From assembly GCA_964035545.1 (NCBI GenBank), contig OZ037768.1, forward strand, positions 22,594,819-22,658,818: a stretch of DNA of 64,000 bases, in the 5' to 3' direction. A model generated the notes under the pieces. The model did not search any database and was not told the origin of the DNA. It saw only the letters and a list, made by a program, of their open reading frames with translations. Shown here piece after piece: positions 12,022 to 25,120 of the stretch (positions within the stretch are counted from its first letter, which is position 1; each line of letters begins with the position of its first letter). The translations under genes and the position numbers were made by a program. The stretch comes from Bugula neritina. Its lineage: Eukaryota > Bryozoa > Gymnolaemata > Cheilostomatida > Bugulidae.

Positions 12022-14193
12022 CTATATAGAAAAACATTAAATTGAAATAAAAACAGTTATTTGTTAAGATCACGCTGCCAACTGATTATAATAAATTTAT
12101 CAAGAGTTTATATACTATGGCTGTTGTTACTAAACCATGCAAAAATATGTCCCTAAAATTTGCTAAATAGTCAAGATTGTCCATAAAATTACCACAATGA
12201 TTGCATCCTAAAACATAGTAAACATTACTGCATAGCCTCAGAGTATTAATATCGTCTAGTAGAGGTAGAGGAGTTATGACAGTCACCCCAACCACAATGA
12301 CATAACCACAGATCTAATAGTCAGCACAAGGTAGATTAGTAATGCCTGCTGACTGTTAACTAAGCATAAATAGGAAGTTTGAAGGGTTAATGAGGTCATG
12401 TTATTTATGGTGATGACTGTTGTGGGCATCACACAACCAGTTACATTCCCCCTTTAATTTGCTGTGGTGCTATCAGTTTATGTATGTGCAGAATGTAGGA
12501 AGCATGGAGATTGGATGTTGAGCTAAATATATATTCAATTTAATTTCTGTAGACAAAAGTAAAAACGGTTTATTCAAATAGCATTCTGTTGAAAGCTGTC
12601 ACACTGCTGTTGGATGAGCCATACCAACATTTGCTAATTTGCGTTTGTGTAGAAAGCTTACGGAATGAAAATGGTTTAAGCTATGGTTAGAAGTGTTGGA
12701 CCCTTTAAATATAATATTATGTTGGTCAACAGAGTGTTCCAAACATTTAGATTGTGATGTATATAATATGCTGAAAGTGTTACATCATCGGTGCCAAAAT
12801 ATTTTGTTGCAATGGTTTTTATATATCAAGTTATTCTCCTCTAAGTTCAAAAATTTAAACAGGTAATTGAATTGTCATCACTGCTTTTCTGCTCATCTAT
12901 ATATAAGGTATTGATTGTTAGGACAGATGAATATCATGACAACATCAATAGCCACATTCTAGTGCAAACAACCACAACATTGGCAGTGCAGTTGGTCAAT
13001 AGAATGGCAATATAGCAACTGTAAACATCTCATGCTGAATTTATTTAAGTTTGATGTAAGGGTTCCATTGTTTGAGAGATATACTCATATACAACTTTTA
13101 AAAAAATCTTTGATGTATTGATACATAACAAACAGTAAAAATTAAGAATCTGACGCAAACAAAAGAGTTTGAAAGCCTCTTTCATCAAATCTCAAAAATG
13201 TTAACATATAAATCACTATTGATCTATAAGAACTTCGGCATAATAATTATTTTGAAGGCTTTGGGCCAATATTTAACACTATCAACAAATTTAAAAAAGA
13301 ACGTTGGTATATAAATTAAAATAATATGTGGAGAAAACTTTGTAGGCTATAGTAAATCTTTATATCATGTAGTTTCTAATAAATTCGTCAATGCACCTAT
13401 CCCCTTTATTTTATTATGATAAGAGATAAAAACTTTTACATAATATTTATTTCTATAAAAAAAATTAAAACATATTTTTTGAGTGCCCAGACTTGCTTTC
13501 AAGATAATACTACTCAGAAACTGTTGTCTGTGCAATTGCACTAACTGCATGGAGTCTTGATAGTCAACATCTGAAGAAATTGCATCTCTTCTTAAACACA
13601 GACAACAATATTTTAAATATATACCTCCATCAGTTAAATTGTGAAATCTTTAAATAAAAAACAGCTTGTGATTCTAAACGAAAAGAACATCCTCAGTATG
13701 TAGAAAAAGTACATAATAGTGAAATCAAGAGACATTTCATTTATTTACCAATGAAAATATACAAGCATAAAATATTTTGTTATATAGCAATTAACACATT
13801 GCAAAGTTACACTTTATATGAATGAATTAAGAATTATAGATATTCAAAACTCATAGCACAACAACACTTACTAAAAATTATTATTAAACAAGACAAGTCT
13901 GGTGTACTACCTCAAAACTCATTTAAGTTTTGGTAATTACTAGTAAGTCAAATTATAAAACTAAATGAGTCAAGTATTTACCTGGTGATGTCAATAGAAA
14001 TAGCAAGATGGTATATTCTATAATTTAAAAGCTATTAATTATTGTAAAGATATGCCTGCTAAATTATAACATGATGTTCTTGTAGGGTGCAGTTCAATCA
14101 ATATTAAGGCAGCCACTAAATGACCATGGCAAACTGAATGGTAAACAAAACATCCAAGCTGTTTTAATTCATTAACAATTCATAGTACGCATA
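12022..14193. other. MULE interior, 5' side of the transposase gene
   Basis: Expected to hold the 5' exon(s) and promoter of the element gene. A 69-codon minus frame at 12086-12295 has no splice or family support. An open minus-strand stretch near 13380-13620 (containing RRDAISSD) resembles one at 17162-17344. Otherwise AT-rich with nothing recognised. Confidence 0.4.
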
Positions 14194-16719
14194 TGCTAAA
14201 GAGAAGATAACTTTAAGAACAACCTGGTGGAAAGTGAGTAACATTCTGGTTTTATATTGTCAACAATAATAATTATTGTCTAAATTACAATACCTGTTTT
14301 TTCGAGTTTACTTAAGTTTTTTGTATACTTTTACACTTGAAAATTTTAAAATTATTTAAATTAAAACAAAAATTTGTATGAAAATTATTGTAAGCTACTT
14401 TCCTGCCACACAGAAATTTAAAGGCCTCAAATGAAACAATCGTTTCCGTGCGATCAAACCCCCCTCCACTTTAGTTATCAAGGGGTGTTATTTTTACTAA
14501 AATGGGTGTTGCAAGAATTTTTGATCTGTATTTTGCTATGTGGATAAATTTGATTTTATAATTATTATCAATAATTTGATTTTGAATTTTGCACAAACTC
14601 AGCTAATTGAAATGCATGTACTTGCAAAGTAAAGCTTAAAAAGATGAAAATTATGATGCACAATATCGAGGTCAATAACTAGGGGGTGTCGCGATGAGAA
14701 GTCAACACATTGATCAAAATTTAAGTTTATTGCTAATTTTAGAAGTTTTTTTCTAAATTAAAAATATTGAATTTAAAAACAATTACAGCAAATGTAATCT
14801 AAAACTAATCTGATGGCCATAAGTGCTTTAAAAGCCTAAAAACCGAGCAAAATATTATCGTGACACTCATGCCCCCTTCTATTGTAGTTATCCAGTGGTG
14901 TCTTTTTGCTAAAATGGGTGTCGCAAGAATTTTGATTTGCATCTAACACTGTGGACAGATATAAATTAACAATTTACATCATTAAACTGATTTTGCATTT
15001 TTACACAAACTAAGCTAATTAAAAAGTTATGAAACCGCGACACAAGAATAAATAAAATTAAAATCATTTTGAAAATTCTTGGGGTCAAAAACTAGGGGGT
15101 GTCGCGAAGAATTCAATACGTGTATTTTAACTTAATTTCATTGATATTTTTCAGTTTTAGACATGCTGACTCATGAACCATATACTTTAAACTTGTAAAA
15201 ATACTAAGAGCAATATTAACAAACCAAAATGTTCACAAAATGTGAAAATAAAACTAAAAATCTCTGCGACACCCATTTTAGTCAAAACCCCCCCAAATGA
15301 CTAAAATGGGTGTCACGGTGATTTTTGCTTTATTTTTTAGCTTTTTGGCAATTTTTGTTGTTAAATTAGTTGTTGATCAAAACTTTAGGAAAAATATGAT
15401 ATATTATAACTGTTTCACTCCAAATGACAGTATTATTATATAATAATTTGCAATAATATTAAAATATAATGAAAACCGAAACCGTCAGTGACACTCCCTA
15501 GAGTTATCTTCTCTTTGCTTTTAGTTTTGTTTTCATCATTTTTTCCCAATATTTATGAGTATTAAAAGTTTTAATAATCTTAATTAGTAAAAGCAAGTAA
15601 AAGTTTCAATATTACATAATTTGTAGTGTCTAAAACCGTTCAGAAAGCTAAAAAATAAAGCAAAAATCAGCGTGACACCCATTTTAGTCATTTGGGGGGG
15701 GTTTTGACTAAAATGGGTGTCGCAGAGATTTTTAGTTTTATTTTCACATTTTGTGAACATTTTGGTTTGTTAATATTGCTCTTAGTATTTTTACAAGTTT
15801 AAAGTATATGGTTCATAAGTCAGCATGTCTAAAACTGAAAAATATCAATGAAATTAAGTTAAAATACACATATTGAATTCTTCGCGACACCCCCTAGTTT
15901 TTGACCCCAAGAATTTTCAAAATGATTTTAATTTTATTTATTCTTGTGTCGCAGTTTCACAACAGTTTAATTAGCTTAGTTTGTGTAAAAATGCAAAATC
16001 AGTTTAATGACGTCAGTTGTAAAATTATATCTGTCCACAGTGTTAGATGCAAACCAAAAATTCTCGTGACACCCATTTTAGCAAAAAGACACCACTGGAT
16101 AACTACAATAGAAGGGGGGCATGAGTGTCGCTATAATGTTTGCTCTATTTTTTGGCTTTTTGGGCACTTATGACCATCAGATTAGTTTTAGATTTCATTT
16201 ACTGAAATTTTCTTTATATCAACTTTTTTTAATTTAGAAAAACTTTAAAAATTATCATTAAACTTAAATTTTGATATATGTATTGACTTCTCGTCGCGAC
16301 ACCCCCTAGTTATTGACCTCGATATTGTGCATCATAATTTTCATCTTTTTAATCTTTACTTTGCAGGTACATGCATTTCAATTAGCTGAGTTTGTGCAAA
16401 ACTCAAAATCAAATTAATGATAATAGTTATAAAATCAGATTTATTCACATAGCAAAATACAGATCAAAAATTCTTGCAACACCCATTTTAGTAAAAAGAA
16501 CACCCCTTGATAACTAAAGTGGAGGGGGATTTGGTCGCACGGAAACGATTGTTTTATTTGAGGCCTTTAAATTTCTGTGTGGCAGGAAAGTAGCTTACAA
16601 TAATTTTTATACAAATTTTTGTTTTAATTCAAATAATTTTAAAATTTTCAAATGTGGAATTAAATTCGAAACAAAAACAAGTATTGCAGTGCACTGAAAA
16701 AGTTGTCTTCTCTATTGCC
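14194..16719. repeat. Internal long inverted repeat of the MULE
   Basis: Two arms of about 1.1 kb (about 14194-15375 and 15640-16719) are inverted copies around a ~270-bp centre. Landmarks pair from the outside in: gctaaagagaagataact with agttgtcttctctattgcc; cctgccacacagaaatttaa with its complement near 16580; and several cores of actaaaatgggtgtcgc. The centre also carries gagttatcttctctttgc. Arms differ by scattered substitutions. The core motif and inner block are those of the terminal repeats, so the structure is a relic of element ends, either a nested foldback relative or two fused ends. The frame at 15901-16173 is incidental. Confidence 0.85.
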
Positions 16720-18276
16720 AGTGAAAAACTGTACTATAAACTTTTGAGACCAGTAAAATCAACTAGTGATGCAACAGTGCATCTGACAAATTTTGTACAG
16801 GCTTTAATATATTAGCTGCACCATACAGTTTTTGATCTGTAGCTACATGTCTTCAATTACAGATAATAAAGGTCAGAGCAGCTGAGCTGTTTCAAAATTT
16901 CAATTAGCATAACAATTTAATATGTCATTGAAAAAATTATATTTAAACTTGCTTATTCTTTATTAGAAACAGGAGACATACATTTCAAATATAATATTAA
17001 AATTAAATGCAATATATTTTCTATGCAACTTAAAGTTAATTAACAAAACAGTTGCCGTTCCTGACCATAATCTATTGAGTTAAGTTTAGCAGGGGGTACT
17101 GGGGGGGGGGGGGTCTACTTCCACTAGCCATTGCACCAACTAAAATGAAAACAATGTTGATTTAAAAATGGATTGAAATAACGGAATGACTTGAAACATC
17201 ATTTATTAAAAAAGATTCCTTATGATGCACTATTTTAGTGTCACTATTTGAGTGTTTGTGAAAAGCACTAGCTGGAGTGTGTATAATCGCTCCTGAAGAG
17301 ATTGCATCTTCATTAACACAAACATCAACAAAAGTGAAAACCAAACCGAATAAATCTAGTGAGCAACACTATTGCCTGTTAATAATAGTAACAAGCAATG
17401 CTAATAAACTCTTAGCAATGGCAATATTTCAGTCTTGAAGTTTGAGGAAATTTAATATATACCTATAGGTGCCAGTACTGAGGAGGATCAAAAGATTAAG
17501 CACTACTGATAGTATGTTAGTAATTTATAATTATATCTATATGTATGTATGTATTAAATTGTCTAACAATATGAATATAATGATAATGACAGCGTTACTG
17601 TTGGTGAACTCAACTAAGTAAAAAGCATTAAACTATAAGTAATATACTAATACTAACACTAATGAATGTAGTAACACTAAATTACTTAAAAGTTAAAAGG
17701 TAAGACTAAGTTTAGACCAACAGTCTCACTTGACACAGTCACAGTGACTGTCAGTGTTAGTTGGTGTTACATCTTCATCTTGATCTACAGCAACTGACTT
17801 AGTAACAAGTAAGCGTAACACTAACTGTTAGTTAAACCATTTACTGATTTAGGTTTATAATTACTTTTAGTATTACTCTTAGTCTCACTCAAACTACAAC
17901 CAAATCAAAATGAAAGTTAAAATAAAAATAATAATAATGATTACTCATGAGATTATCATCATCATCATAACATCATCATCAGCAATCAATTAATTTTAAA
18001 TTTATCATGATAATGATGATGATGATTATCAAATGAATATCATAATCATTATGATTAAATTTAACTCAACATACAAAATGTATATTAATATTTTATTTGC
18101 TTATATTCAAAGTACGACATTCGGAGAGAAAGTGTGACACTGTGAAGCTTTGTATCTAATGGAATTTTACAGTAACAGAACTTAAAAGAAGTAACAACAA
18201 ATTGTGTTGGCTTCCTAAATCACACCTACTCCAACTCTAGCTCCATGTTGGAAATAGAATATGCTAGCTATATTAT
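16720..18276. other. Right subterminal region of the MULE, no gene supported
   Basis: Contains a 13-G run (17101-17113), a 60-codon minus-strand frame at 17162-17344 with no family match, and short repeats (actaatactaacac, atcatcatcatc) at 17580-18060. No exon can be firmly called. Confidence 0.45.
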
Positions 18277-18548
18277 AAGGAAAGATAACTCTTATCGGGT
18301 TTAGTTCTTGTTAAAATTAATTTAATTTAATCATTATTTATTCATGTTTTTTGGTTTAAACAATTGTAAAATGTTTATTATTCACTGAAGATTTATTTAA
18401 TAACAATTTTAGCAGCCACAAATGTCTAAAAATGTGAAAATAAAACGAAAATTTTTGGCGACACCCATTTTAGTCAAAACCCCCCCTTATGACTAAAATG
18501 GGTGTCACGGACCGCGACACCGGGTGGCCACCCATTTTAGTCACACCC
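18277..18548 (-). repeat. Right terminal inverted repeat of the MULE
   Basis: Reverse complement of the left repeat at 1328-1598, with matching outer end (gggtgtgactaaaatgggtg on the minus strand), the same three core motifs, and the same inner block. Confidence 0.9.
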
Positions 18549-18557
18549 GTATGGTAT
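18549..18557. repeat. Right 9-bp target-site duplication of the MULE
   Basis: gtatggtat, identical to 1319-1327. Confidence 0.93.
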
Positions 18558-18734
18558 CCATGTAAAATAATGCATTATTTAGAAACTGCGTGAGTGGACT
18601 CGGTTAAAGCTAGTGGGACATAATTTGACGGTCTTTATCAAGGTCACACTTTTGTAGACCGATTTTCAAAACAGCCATACCTACGACTAATTGCCAAAAA
18701 TATCTTAACGTAATAGCGGTGTGCAGTAGATTAT

Positions 18735-18757
18735 GTAACCACTGACAACATAAACAC
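18735..18757 (+). promoter_or_regulatory. Candidate RFX X-box and adjacent forkhead site upstream of Flattop
   Basis: GTAACC-ACT-GACAAC at 18735-18749 fits the two half-sites of an RFX X-box with one mismatch (GACAAC against RGYAAC). It is directly followed by ATAAACA, a forkhead core (RYAAAYA). The pair lies about 100 bp upstream of the Flattop ATG, a usual distance for ciliary-gene X-boxes. Function is inferred from Flattop being a ciliary gene. Confidence 0.45.
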
Positions 18758-18854
18758 AAAGTAGCAATTTATTTTTTCTTCAAATAGTGATTAAGTACAC
18801 TTTGTAGCCATTTATAGAAGGCTAACGTGCTCGTTAAAAGATTAAAACATACTC

Positions 18855-20839
18855 ATGGCTTTACATTTCAATTGTGGGCAGGTACTGAGTCATATACTTG
18901 TATTTTTTTAACAAATTTTGTTTCTTTTACTCCAACTCTAACAATCACAATGACATTTAATTTGAGTTTGATTTCACAGTTACACTTGCTGTGTGAATCT
19001 GACTGGGAGTTTAGGTGTGAATGTAAGACCAAGCTTCTAATTCTAAGCAGTGTTATTGTTAGTGTTAGCATAACTACACTAGTTTAAAGTTTAAAGTAAT
19101 TTTATTTGAAAAGAAGTGCTGGCACTGTTTATGCACACACTGTTATGTGATAATCATTATGTATGATTATTATATGGCCTTTCAGTTTTTTACAAAGACC
19201 AATTGACAAAAATGTGTTGATGTCATTTTGTACTCTTCACAGTGCTTTTGGTTGCAATCAGCTAAACTACTCATTATAGAGACGTAAAAGTTATGCAAAA
19301 GCACTAAATAGAAATTGATTAGAACATTAACAAAAAACAAATATGGAAAGTTTATTGTCTAATGTTTTTATTTTAAAAAATAATCTATAGTATTTAAAAT
19401 TTATTAAATTATTGATTGATAAAGCTGCTTTTTTTAAATAAATTTGTAGCAATATATTTTTGATACTCTTGCAACACTTAAATTATAGACATAAAATAGT
19501 AGCAGGCTTAGGATATTTTTTTCAATTCAATAGTAATTACTATTTAAGTAGCAAAGTGTACTTACTATATGCAGAAAAATTTTCTTGGAGAAAAGATTAA
19601 GTTTTAACAACTATAGATATTTAAGATAATTAGTCTTACAATAAATAAATATTATGCTGTAACCTAAAAGCAAATTCTGTCATGTTTGTTGCAGTATGAA
19701 CAGGCTTTTAATTCAAAGAAGCTGCAGAACTGGGAGCAAAGACATCAGTACAGAAAAAGGCCAGGAACCAAGGCTGGTTTTACTCAAATCATAGCAAATG
19801 ACCGAGGCCATCTTTTGCCATCACTTCCCAGAGCCTCTCGCTCTCCGTGGGGCACATTCGTAGGAACTTGGGACTTGCCCAGAAAGCTTCCAGGTATGCA
19901 AATTTTTAAAATTTGAAAATATGAACACGCATGCAGTAAGTCTTACCAGTTGTTCAGCAAAAAATATACCACTGTATATACTAGTGTGTAACTCATTGCA
20001 AATACCACTTTTAGACAACAATCTCAAAATTTTGATTAAGCAATTTTAAATAACATTGAGGTCAAGAGTGTTTAAGTCAAGTTGATACCTAGCTCTGTAG
20101 TTTACTTACAATTAATCACCTCCTCTCCCACCCCCCTGGGGCCCCCACAAGACCGAAGTGCAATGTTTAGAAGCAACATGTTAGTTTGAGCCATTCCTAT
20201 CTAACCTCTTATGTGTTTTTGTTGGTCAACGTACAGTATTAAAGCTGCTACTATTTCATGAGATGTTAATTCCTGTGTCTTTTTTACAGGAAACAAGCAA
20301 ACAGACCCAACCGCCAGGTCCGCAGATGCTCATATCAGACGCACCGGGGAAAAGGCTGAAGCTGATGACATCATCTATGGAAGAAACAAAACAAGAAGAG
20401 CCAAAGCTGGTCAGCCTCTCAGGGTAAGTTACACATGCTTATTAAGGTAAGTTACACATGCTTATTAAGGTAAGTTACACATGCTTATTAAGGTAAGTTA
20501 CACCTGCTTATTAAGGTAAGTATACATACTAATTATTAAAAGTTGATCAGCTATTAAAAGTCTGCTATACAATGTAGTTAATGAAGGTCAAGAGTTTAAA
20601 GTGAAAGTGTGCTCATTTAAAGTCCTGATGTGAGTATATACTATTTCAAGATTTCTGCTTTAAAATAATATAATTTCTAATCTTGAATAATTTTAGTCTG
20701 CAAAAAGTTTCTATGACGCTGTTTTAGTATAAAAATGTGTTATATAACTGCATGTAATATTATATGTAAAATGGACTGTTTATGTCATATAGGTAGATGC
20801 AATATATATGCAACATGTAAGAAATTATATATCTTACAT

Positions 20840-20881
<42 letters not shown>

Positions 20882-22725
20882 TTTAAAGTATATATATTTT
20901 TATAGGCAATGCCAACGCACTGTCAGCAAACTGAAATGACAGAAGCACCCCAGCAGGTGCCCTCTGTGAGATCAGGAGCGGAAAACCCCATAGTAAAAGG
21001 CACTCCCTCTAGACAAACACCAACACACCAATTCAGTCCCCAAGAAGCTGCAGAAAATAGCCTAGCCCCAGCACCTGAAATGGTATGAAAGCAGCATTAA
21101 GGAGACGGCTTTTCTGCGTCTCACTATTGCTACTCTCTCCATATTATATTGCTAATATTGTAAAAATTAGCTAAACGTAGTGATTAGCTTCAAATTTTAC
21201 ACTTTTGCAAATGATGTTTTGATTAGGTAAACATTTTATTTTACGCGTCAACATGCAATCTTTAGTTTGAGTAGAATGTAGTTTCTTCAAAGTTTCTTCT
21301 TTAACTCATGTGTGCGAGTCTTTAACAGTAGTTCAAAATTAAGAAAAGTTATTTAACCAGTTCTGCAAACTGGTTGTGCCATTATCTTCATTTCCAAGTT
21401 ACTAAGTTTTACAAAGTAGTTCGTTGACAATTTTTAACCAGCAAACGCATGCTACTAGTTTTTAGACGTACTTTTTTGTCCTCCACAGTATAGATCTTAT
21501 GATATAATGTATAAGATATGTTCACCAATGTCTACACAGGTGTATGTGCAAAATTTGAGCATGGAAATTTAGTACTATTTACTGTCTTACATATTATAAC
21601 ATAATAATATTGCTGTAGCAATAACTTTGGAAAAGGACTATAATAATAACAGCAATATATCAATATAGTATTATGGTAAGAGCTTTGTATTAAAACATTT
21701 AATCCCTAAAATTAGAGTTATGCTCACATAATGATGATTGGCTCTTAACACACATTAACAACACAAAAGCGAAGTGCTCACTGCAGTAATATTTGAATAA
21801 AAACGATTTGTTTGCTGCAGTTTGACCTTTATTAAAACCTCAGCCATGTTTTTAACAGTCGGATGTGACAGTGCTCGTGCAACATAATTATAATATTAAG
21901 TGAGCTATATAGTTGTGCATAATCACAGTATGTATAGTCAGTTATACTAAAAATATATAAAATAATAGTGTGTGCTACACATAGTGTTATGCTATCTATA
22001 CTATAATATATAAATCTATAGCAGCTAAGGTGGTGTGTGCATTTAGTGCTGTATGTGTGCCTGTAGATTAGTGTTGCTGCTGGCTATACTTCACCTAACG
22101 CTGCTTTACTTTCTCCTGGCCGTTTGGGAGCTGCCATTTCTAACACCCCGTTGCCACGGTCACCTAACCACGAATCTCCGCTGCCACCACTGCCTCGATC
22201 AGCTGCTAGTAGAGTTGCCTCCCCTAAAGTAGGTTGTCCCAGTTTTGACTAATTTGATGCAAACTATTTTGCTTAAGGAAAAGCTCTAAAAATGACAAGT
22301 CAATGCTAGAATAATTATATTAATACTATTTTTGGCTTTGAACTTAGCAAAATGTCATGAAATGTTAAAGGAGGCTTATTGGCAACATTATTTGTAATAA
22401 GTTCTTAACTCTCATTGCGTTTCAAGAGAAAGCAACTCTGAACTTTGCTGTGACAGGAAAATACAGTGATGTCTATATGTGAAAGTTACACTACTTCACT
22501 TAACATTGACAGTTTTTAGCAATCATTGAACTTTTCTACCTATAAATAACTAATCTTCCTAAATCAAGCTACCTATAAAACAAATGAATTTCTTATATTA
22601 TTTTACAAAATTAGGCTGTCTAGTAGCACATAATTGGCATATGCTACTTCAACAGGATATTTATGCTGTTACATTTTTATAGCTGCTACATTTGTGCATA
22701 TTATCTGCTTTGGTGTGTGCGTGCA

Positions 22726-22759
<34 letters not shown>

Positions 22760-22893
22760 CACGCGTGTGTGTGTGTTTAACTTAGAAATAACCACAGATT
22801 TATCTGTATTTTCAGGTTGCAACACCAAAGCCTACTTCGCCTGCAAGATTTGGTTCAGCTCAACGCTTGGAGTTGTCATCTCCTATTTTGTAA
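18855..22893 (+). CDS. CFAP126: Protein Flattop homologue (CFAP126), six exons
   Basis: Ciliary microtubule-associated protein; in vertebrates Flattop acts at basal bodies and in axonemes of multiciliated and polarised cells. Exons 18855-18881, 19695-19893, 20290-20423, 20906-21082, 22067-22228 and 22816-22893 (TAA) join in phase to 258 codons. The nine-codon first exon reads MALHFNCGQ, followed by YEQAFNSKKLQNW, and exon 2 carries the family signature GFTQIIANDRGHLLPSLPR and SPWGTFVGTWDLP. These match the N-terminal half of vertebrate Flattop, including the exon 1 pattern. The rest is Pro/Ser-rich and longer than the vertebrate tail (human is about 177 aa from memory). A polyadenylation signal aataaa lies at 23030. 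Intron 3 begins with a tandemly repeated splice donor. The gene is divergent from the kinesin gene across the MULE. Confidence 0.93.
20424..20521 (+). repeat. 23-bp minisatellite that repeats the 5' splice donor
   Basis: Four tandem units starting gtaagttacacatgc, at 20424, 20447, 20470 and 20493, then a fifth gtaagt at 20516. The first unit begins exactly at the exon 3/intron 3 boundary of Flattop, so five consensus donors lie in a row. Confidence 0.92.
20843..20878. repeat. (TA)n microsatellite in Flattop intron 3
   Basis: Uninterrupted atatat run just upstream of exon 4. Confidence 0.9.
22711..22776 (+). repeat. (GT)n microsatellite in Flattop intron 5
   Basis: gtgtgcgtgc followed by a long tg run about 40 bp before the exon 6 acceptor. 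Confidence 0.9.
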
Positions 22894-23899
22894 CCTGATT
22901 CACCATTTGGAGAAATCATCATGTGTTTTGTCAAAGTTGTCTGCTCTAATCAATTGATTGCAAAATTGAAACAATGTTACACCATCTTTTGTAGATGATG
23001 AGTATTTAATTATTCTAAATTATTGCTACAATAAATAATTTAATTAGTTTCCAAACAACGCTTTATGTTATGTTTTATTTTTTAAAATGGCAAGCAATAA
23101 GATTTGATGCTTCTAAGAGAGTGCACGATCAACAAATGTAAATTTTATACATGCAAGCAACTTGTGTATATATTTTACTGCACCAATTATATTATATGCA
23201 GTATGTGTGATACAATATAGTTCTTTTTAACCTTTTTGAAATGAGTGTGCTGTTATTAATTAAGAGCTACATATAGTTTTATGAACAATAAAATTTCGGT
23301 TTAATAATACAAATTACTTTTTCAATAATATATTGTATACATGAAGTGAGTGCACATAGTATACAAAAATTATATCGGTTGCGTTACTCAGGTAAAAATT
23401 CAACTTTTCACATTTATATGTTTTGCTTTGAAGCTACCATGTAAAATATAAAAATTTCAATCTGCATGAAGCTGCGTTACAATAAATATTTTAGTATCAT
23501 TACTTGCTTGATTTAATTTTACTTATTCATAATTCATATCACTCATTATTGGCTATAATTAAATTCAAAATAGTAAAAAAATTAAAAAAAGTAAGGTTTC
23601 ACAACGATGCACTTGAAACATACCAAAGCTTAATTACAGAAGTTTTGAAACAGAATGCCCAAGACAAAAAAATTACCAGCTGCTATAAAATATATTAAGG
23701 AGTTGTCTACTACTTTACCTTTCATCACCTAACATCTAGAAAACTAAAAATATAATATGTTTAATTGGACTCATTGAAGTAGATTTCTCCAATGGCCTAT
23801 ATTTACAGGAGGTTAATTTTAGCGGCTGGATTGCCAAACCCACCAATCACAACTTGTTGTAGAACCAGGTCTTTCTTCACTCTTCTGAAAGTTGCATGA

Positions 23900-24090
23900 A
23901 GCAGTACCGAGTGGCAACTTGGTAGTTAGTGAGTGCATTGGTTTAGGGGTCTGCAGTCTAGAAAATGGAGGTTTGGAATTCGGATCACTGCACTAGAAAT
24001 ATTTTATAATTCATTGGTTTGGACAACGAATACTGCACCCTGTCATCTTCATCTCGGAGCTGCATATTAAACAATTGAAACGCTGAAATA
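23900..24090 (+). repeat. Possible second tRNA-like SINE
   Basis: gtggcaacttggtagttagt resembles an A-box region and ggtttggaattcgg a degenerate B-box about 50 bp later, followed by a non-coding body. It differs from the SINE family at 25521. Only one copy is seen here. Confidence 0.3.
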
Positions 24091-24249
24091 AAATTGAAGT
24101 AGATCACAGTTATTTCAATAAAATATAAATATTTAAAGTTGTAATAATTAATATTAGTATTACTGATGATAATTATAATTATTATGACTAATGATATTAT
24201 AATTACTAGTGATAATATTAATGAATAATTATAATACTATAGTCAAAGT

Positions 24250-24420
24250 ATAGCTATCAGTATTACTATTACTATTAGTATTACTAATACTAATACTAAT
24301 AGTAATACTAATACTAATAGTAATACTAATACTAATAGTGATTGTACTAATAGTAATACTAATAGTAATACTATAGTTATACTTATAGTAATACTAGTAA
24401 TACTAATAGTAATAAACTTA
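24250..24420. repeat. tactaa/tagtaa short-repeat field
   Basis: Interleaved tactaatac and tagtaatac units on both strands, able to form hairpins. Similar short repeats occur in the MULE near 1970-2200 and 17640. Confidence 0.8.
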
Positions 24421-25120
24421 AAGTTAAAGTTGATAATATTTATATCATAATTATAATATATTGAATTTATTATTATGTAAATTAAAATTAATGTTGAATA
24501 AAATTTAATGTTGTAATTTTTATTATTATAATTATTATATACTTATAGTTATACTAATAGTAATACTTATAGTTCTAATCTTCATTTTGTACTTGATTTA
24601 TATCTTTATTACTAATACTATATAAAGTATATTAGTAAGCCACATAGTGATAGGTTACAACTTATGCTAATAGCAATCTCAACCATGTGAATATCAATAT
24701 GATGAATGTGATTAGGATGCAGTCATCCACCATATCATCATAACTATTGTTGAACTTAATTGCTGTTACTATAAGAAATTTACTATAGGCTACCATGATA
24801 ATAACAATAGGTAATTTTTACTATATATATTTGAATTTAAATTTGCTCAAGAACATTGCGTGACTACAAAGTACAAACTCAGGCTGTCGATTGCTGCATT
24901 ACTTTTAGTCAATATCTATTATTTTTTTAGACCGTCACCAAAATCATACTCATCAAATTGATAGAATTAGAATTATGTTAGCCAGTGTAAGGAAATGTTG
25001 TAGTAGTTGAACTGATTCCAGTGTTTACTGAAATTTATTTTTATTTCATACCTTAAGGCTATTAATACATTTTTTGTAGGTGGTGGCTTATTGATTTTGT
25101 ATCAACCTCCTCTGGCCATT

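Larger units (their letters stand above)
23036..25080. other. Intergenic region between Flattop and the first THAP gene
   Basis: No supported exon. A 64-codon plus frame at 23504-23698 lacks splice or family support. Contains a possible SINE (23900-24090) and a tactaatag repeat field (24250-24420). Confidence 0.7.

Noticed and set aside
12086-12295. 69-codon minus-strand frame as the first exon of the MULE gene
   Set aside because: No donor in a compatible phase and no recognisable protein features.
15901-16173. 90-codon plus-strand frame
   Set aside because: Lies in one arm of the internal palindrome and is made of terminal-repeat sequence; the other arm does not preserve it.
24250-24420. 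CRISPR-like array
   Set aside because: Short simple-sequence repeats without unique spacers, in a eukaryotic genome.
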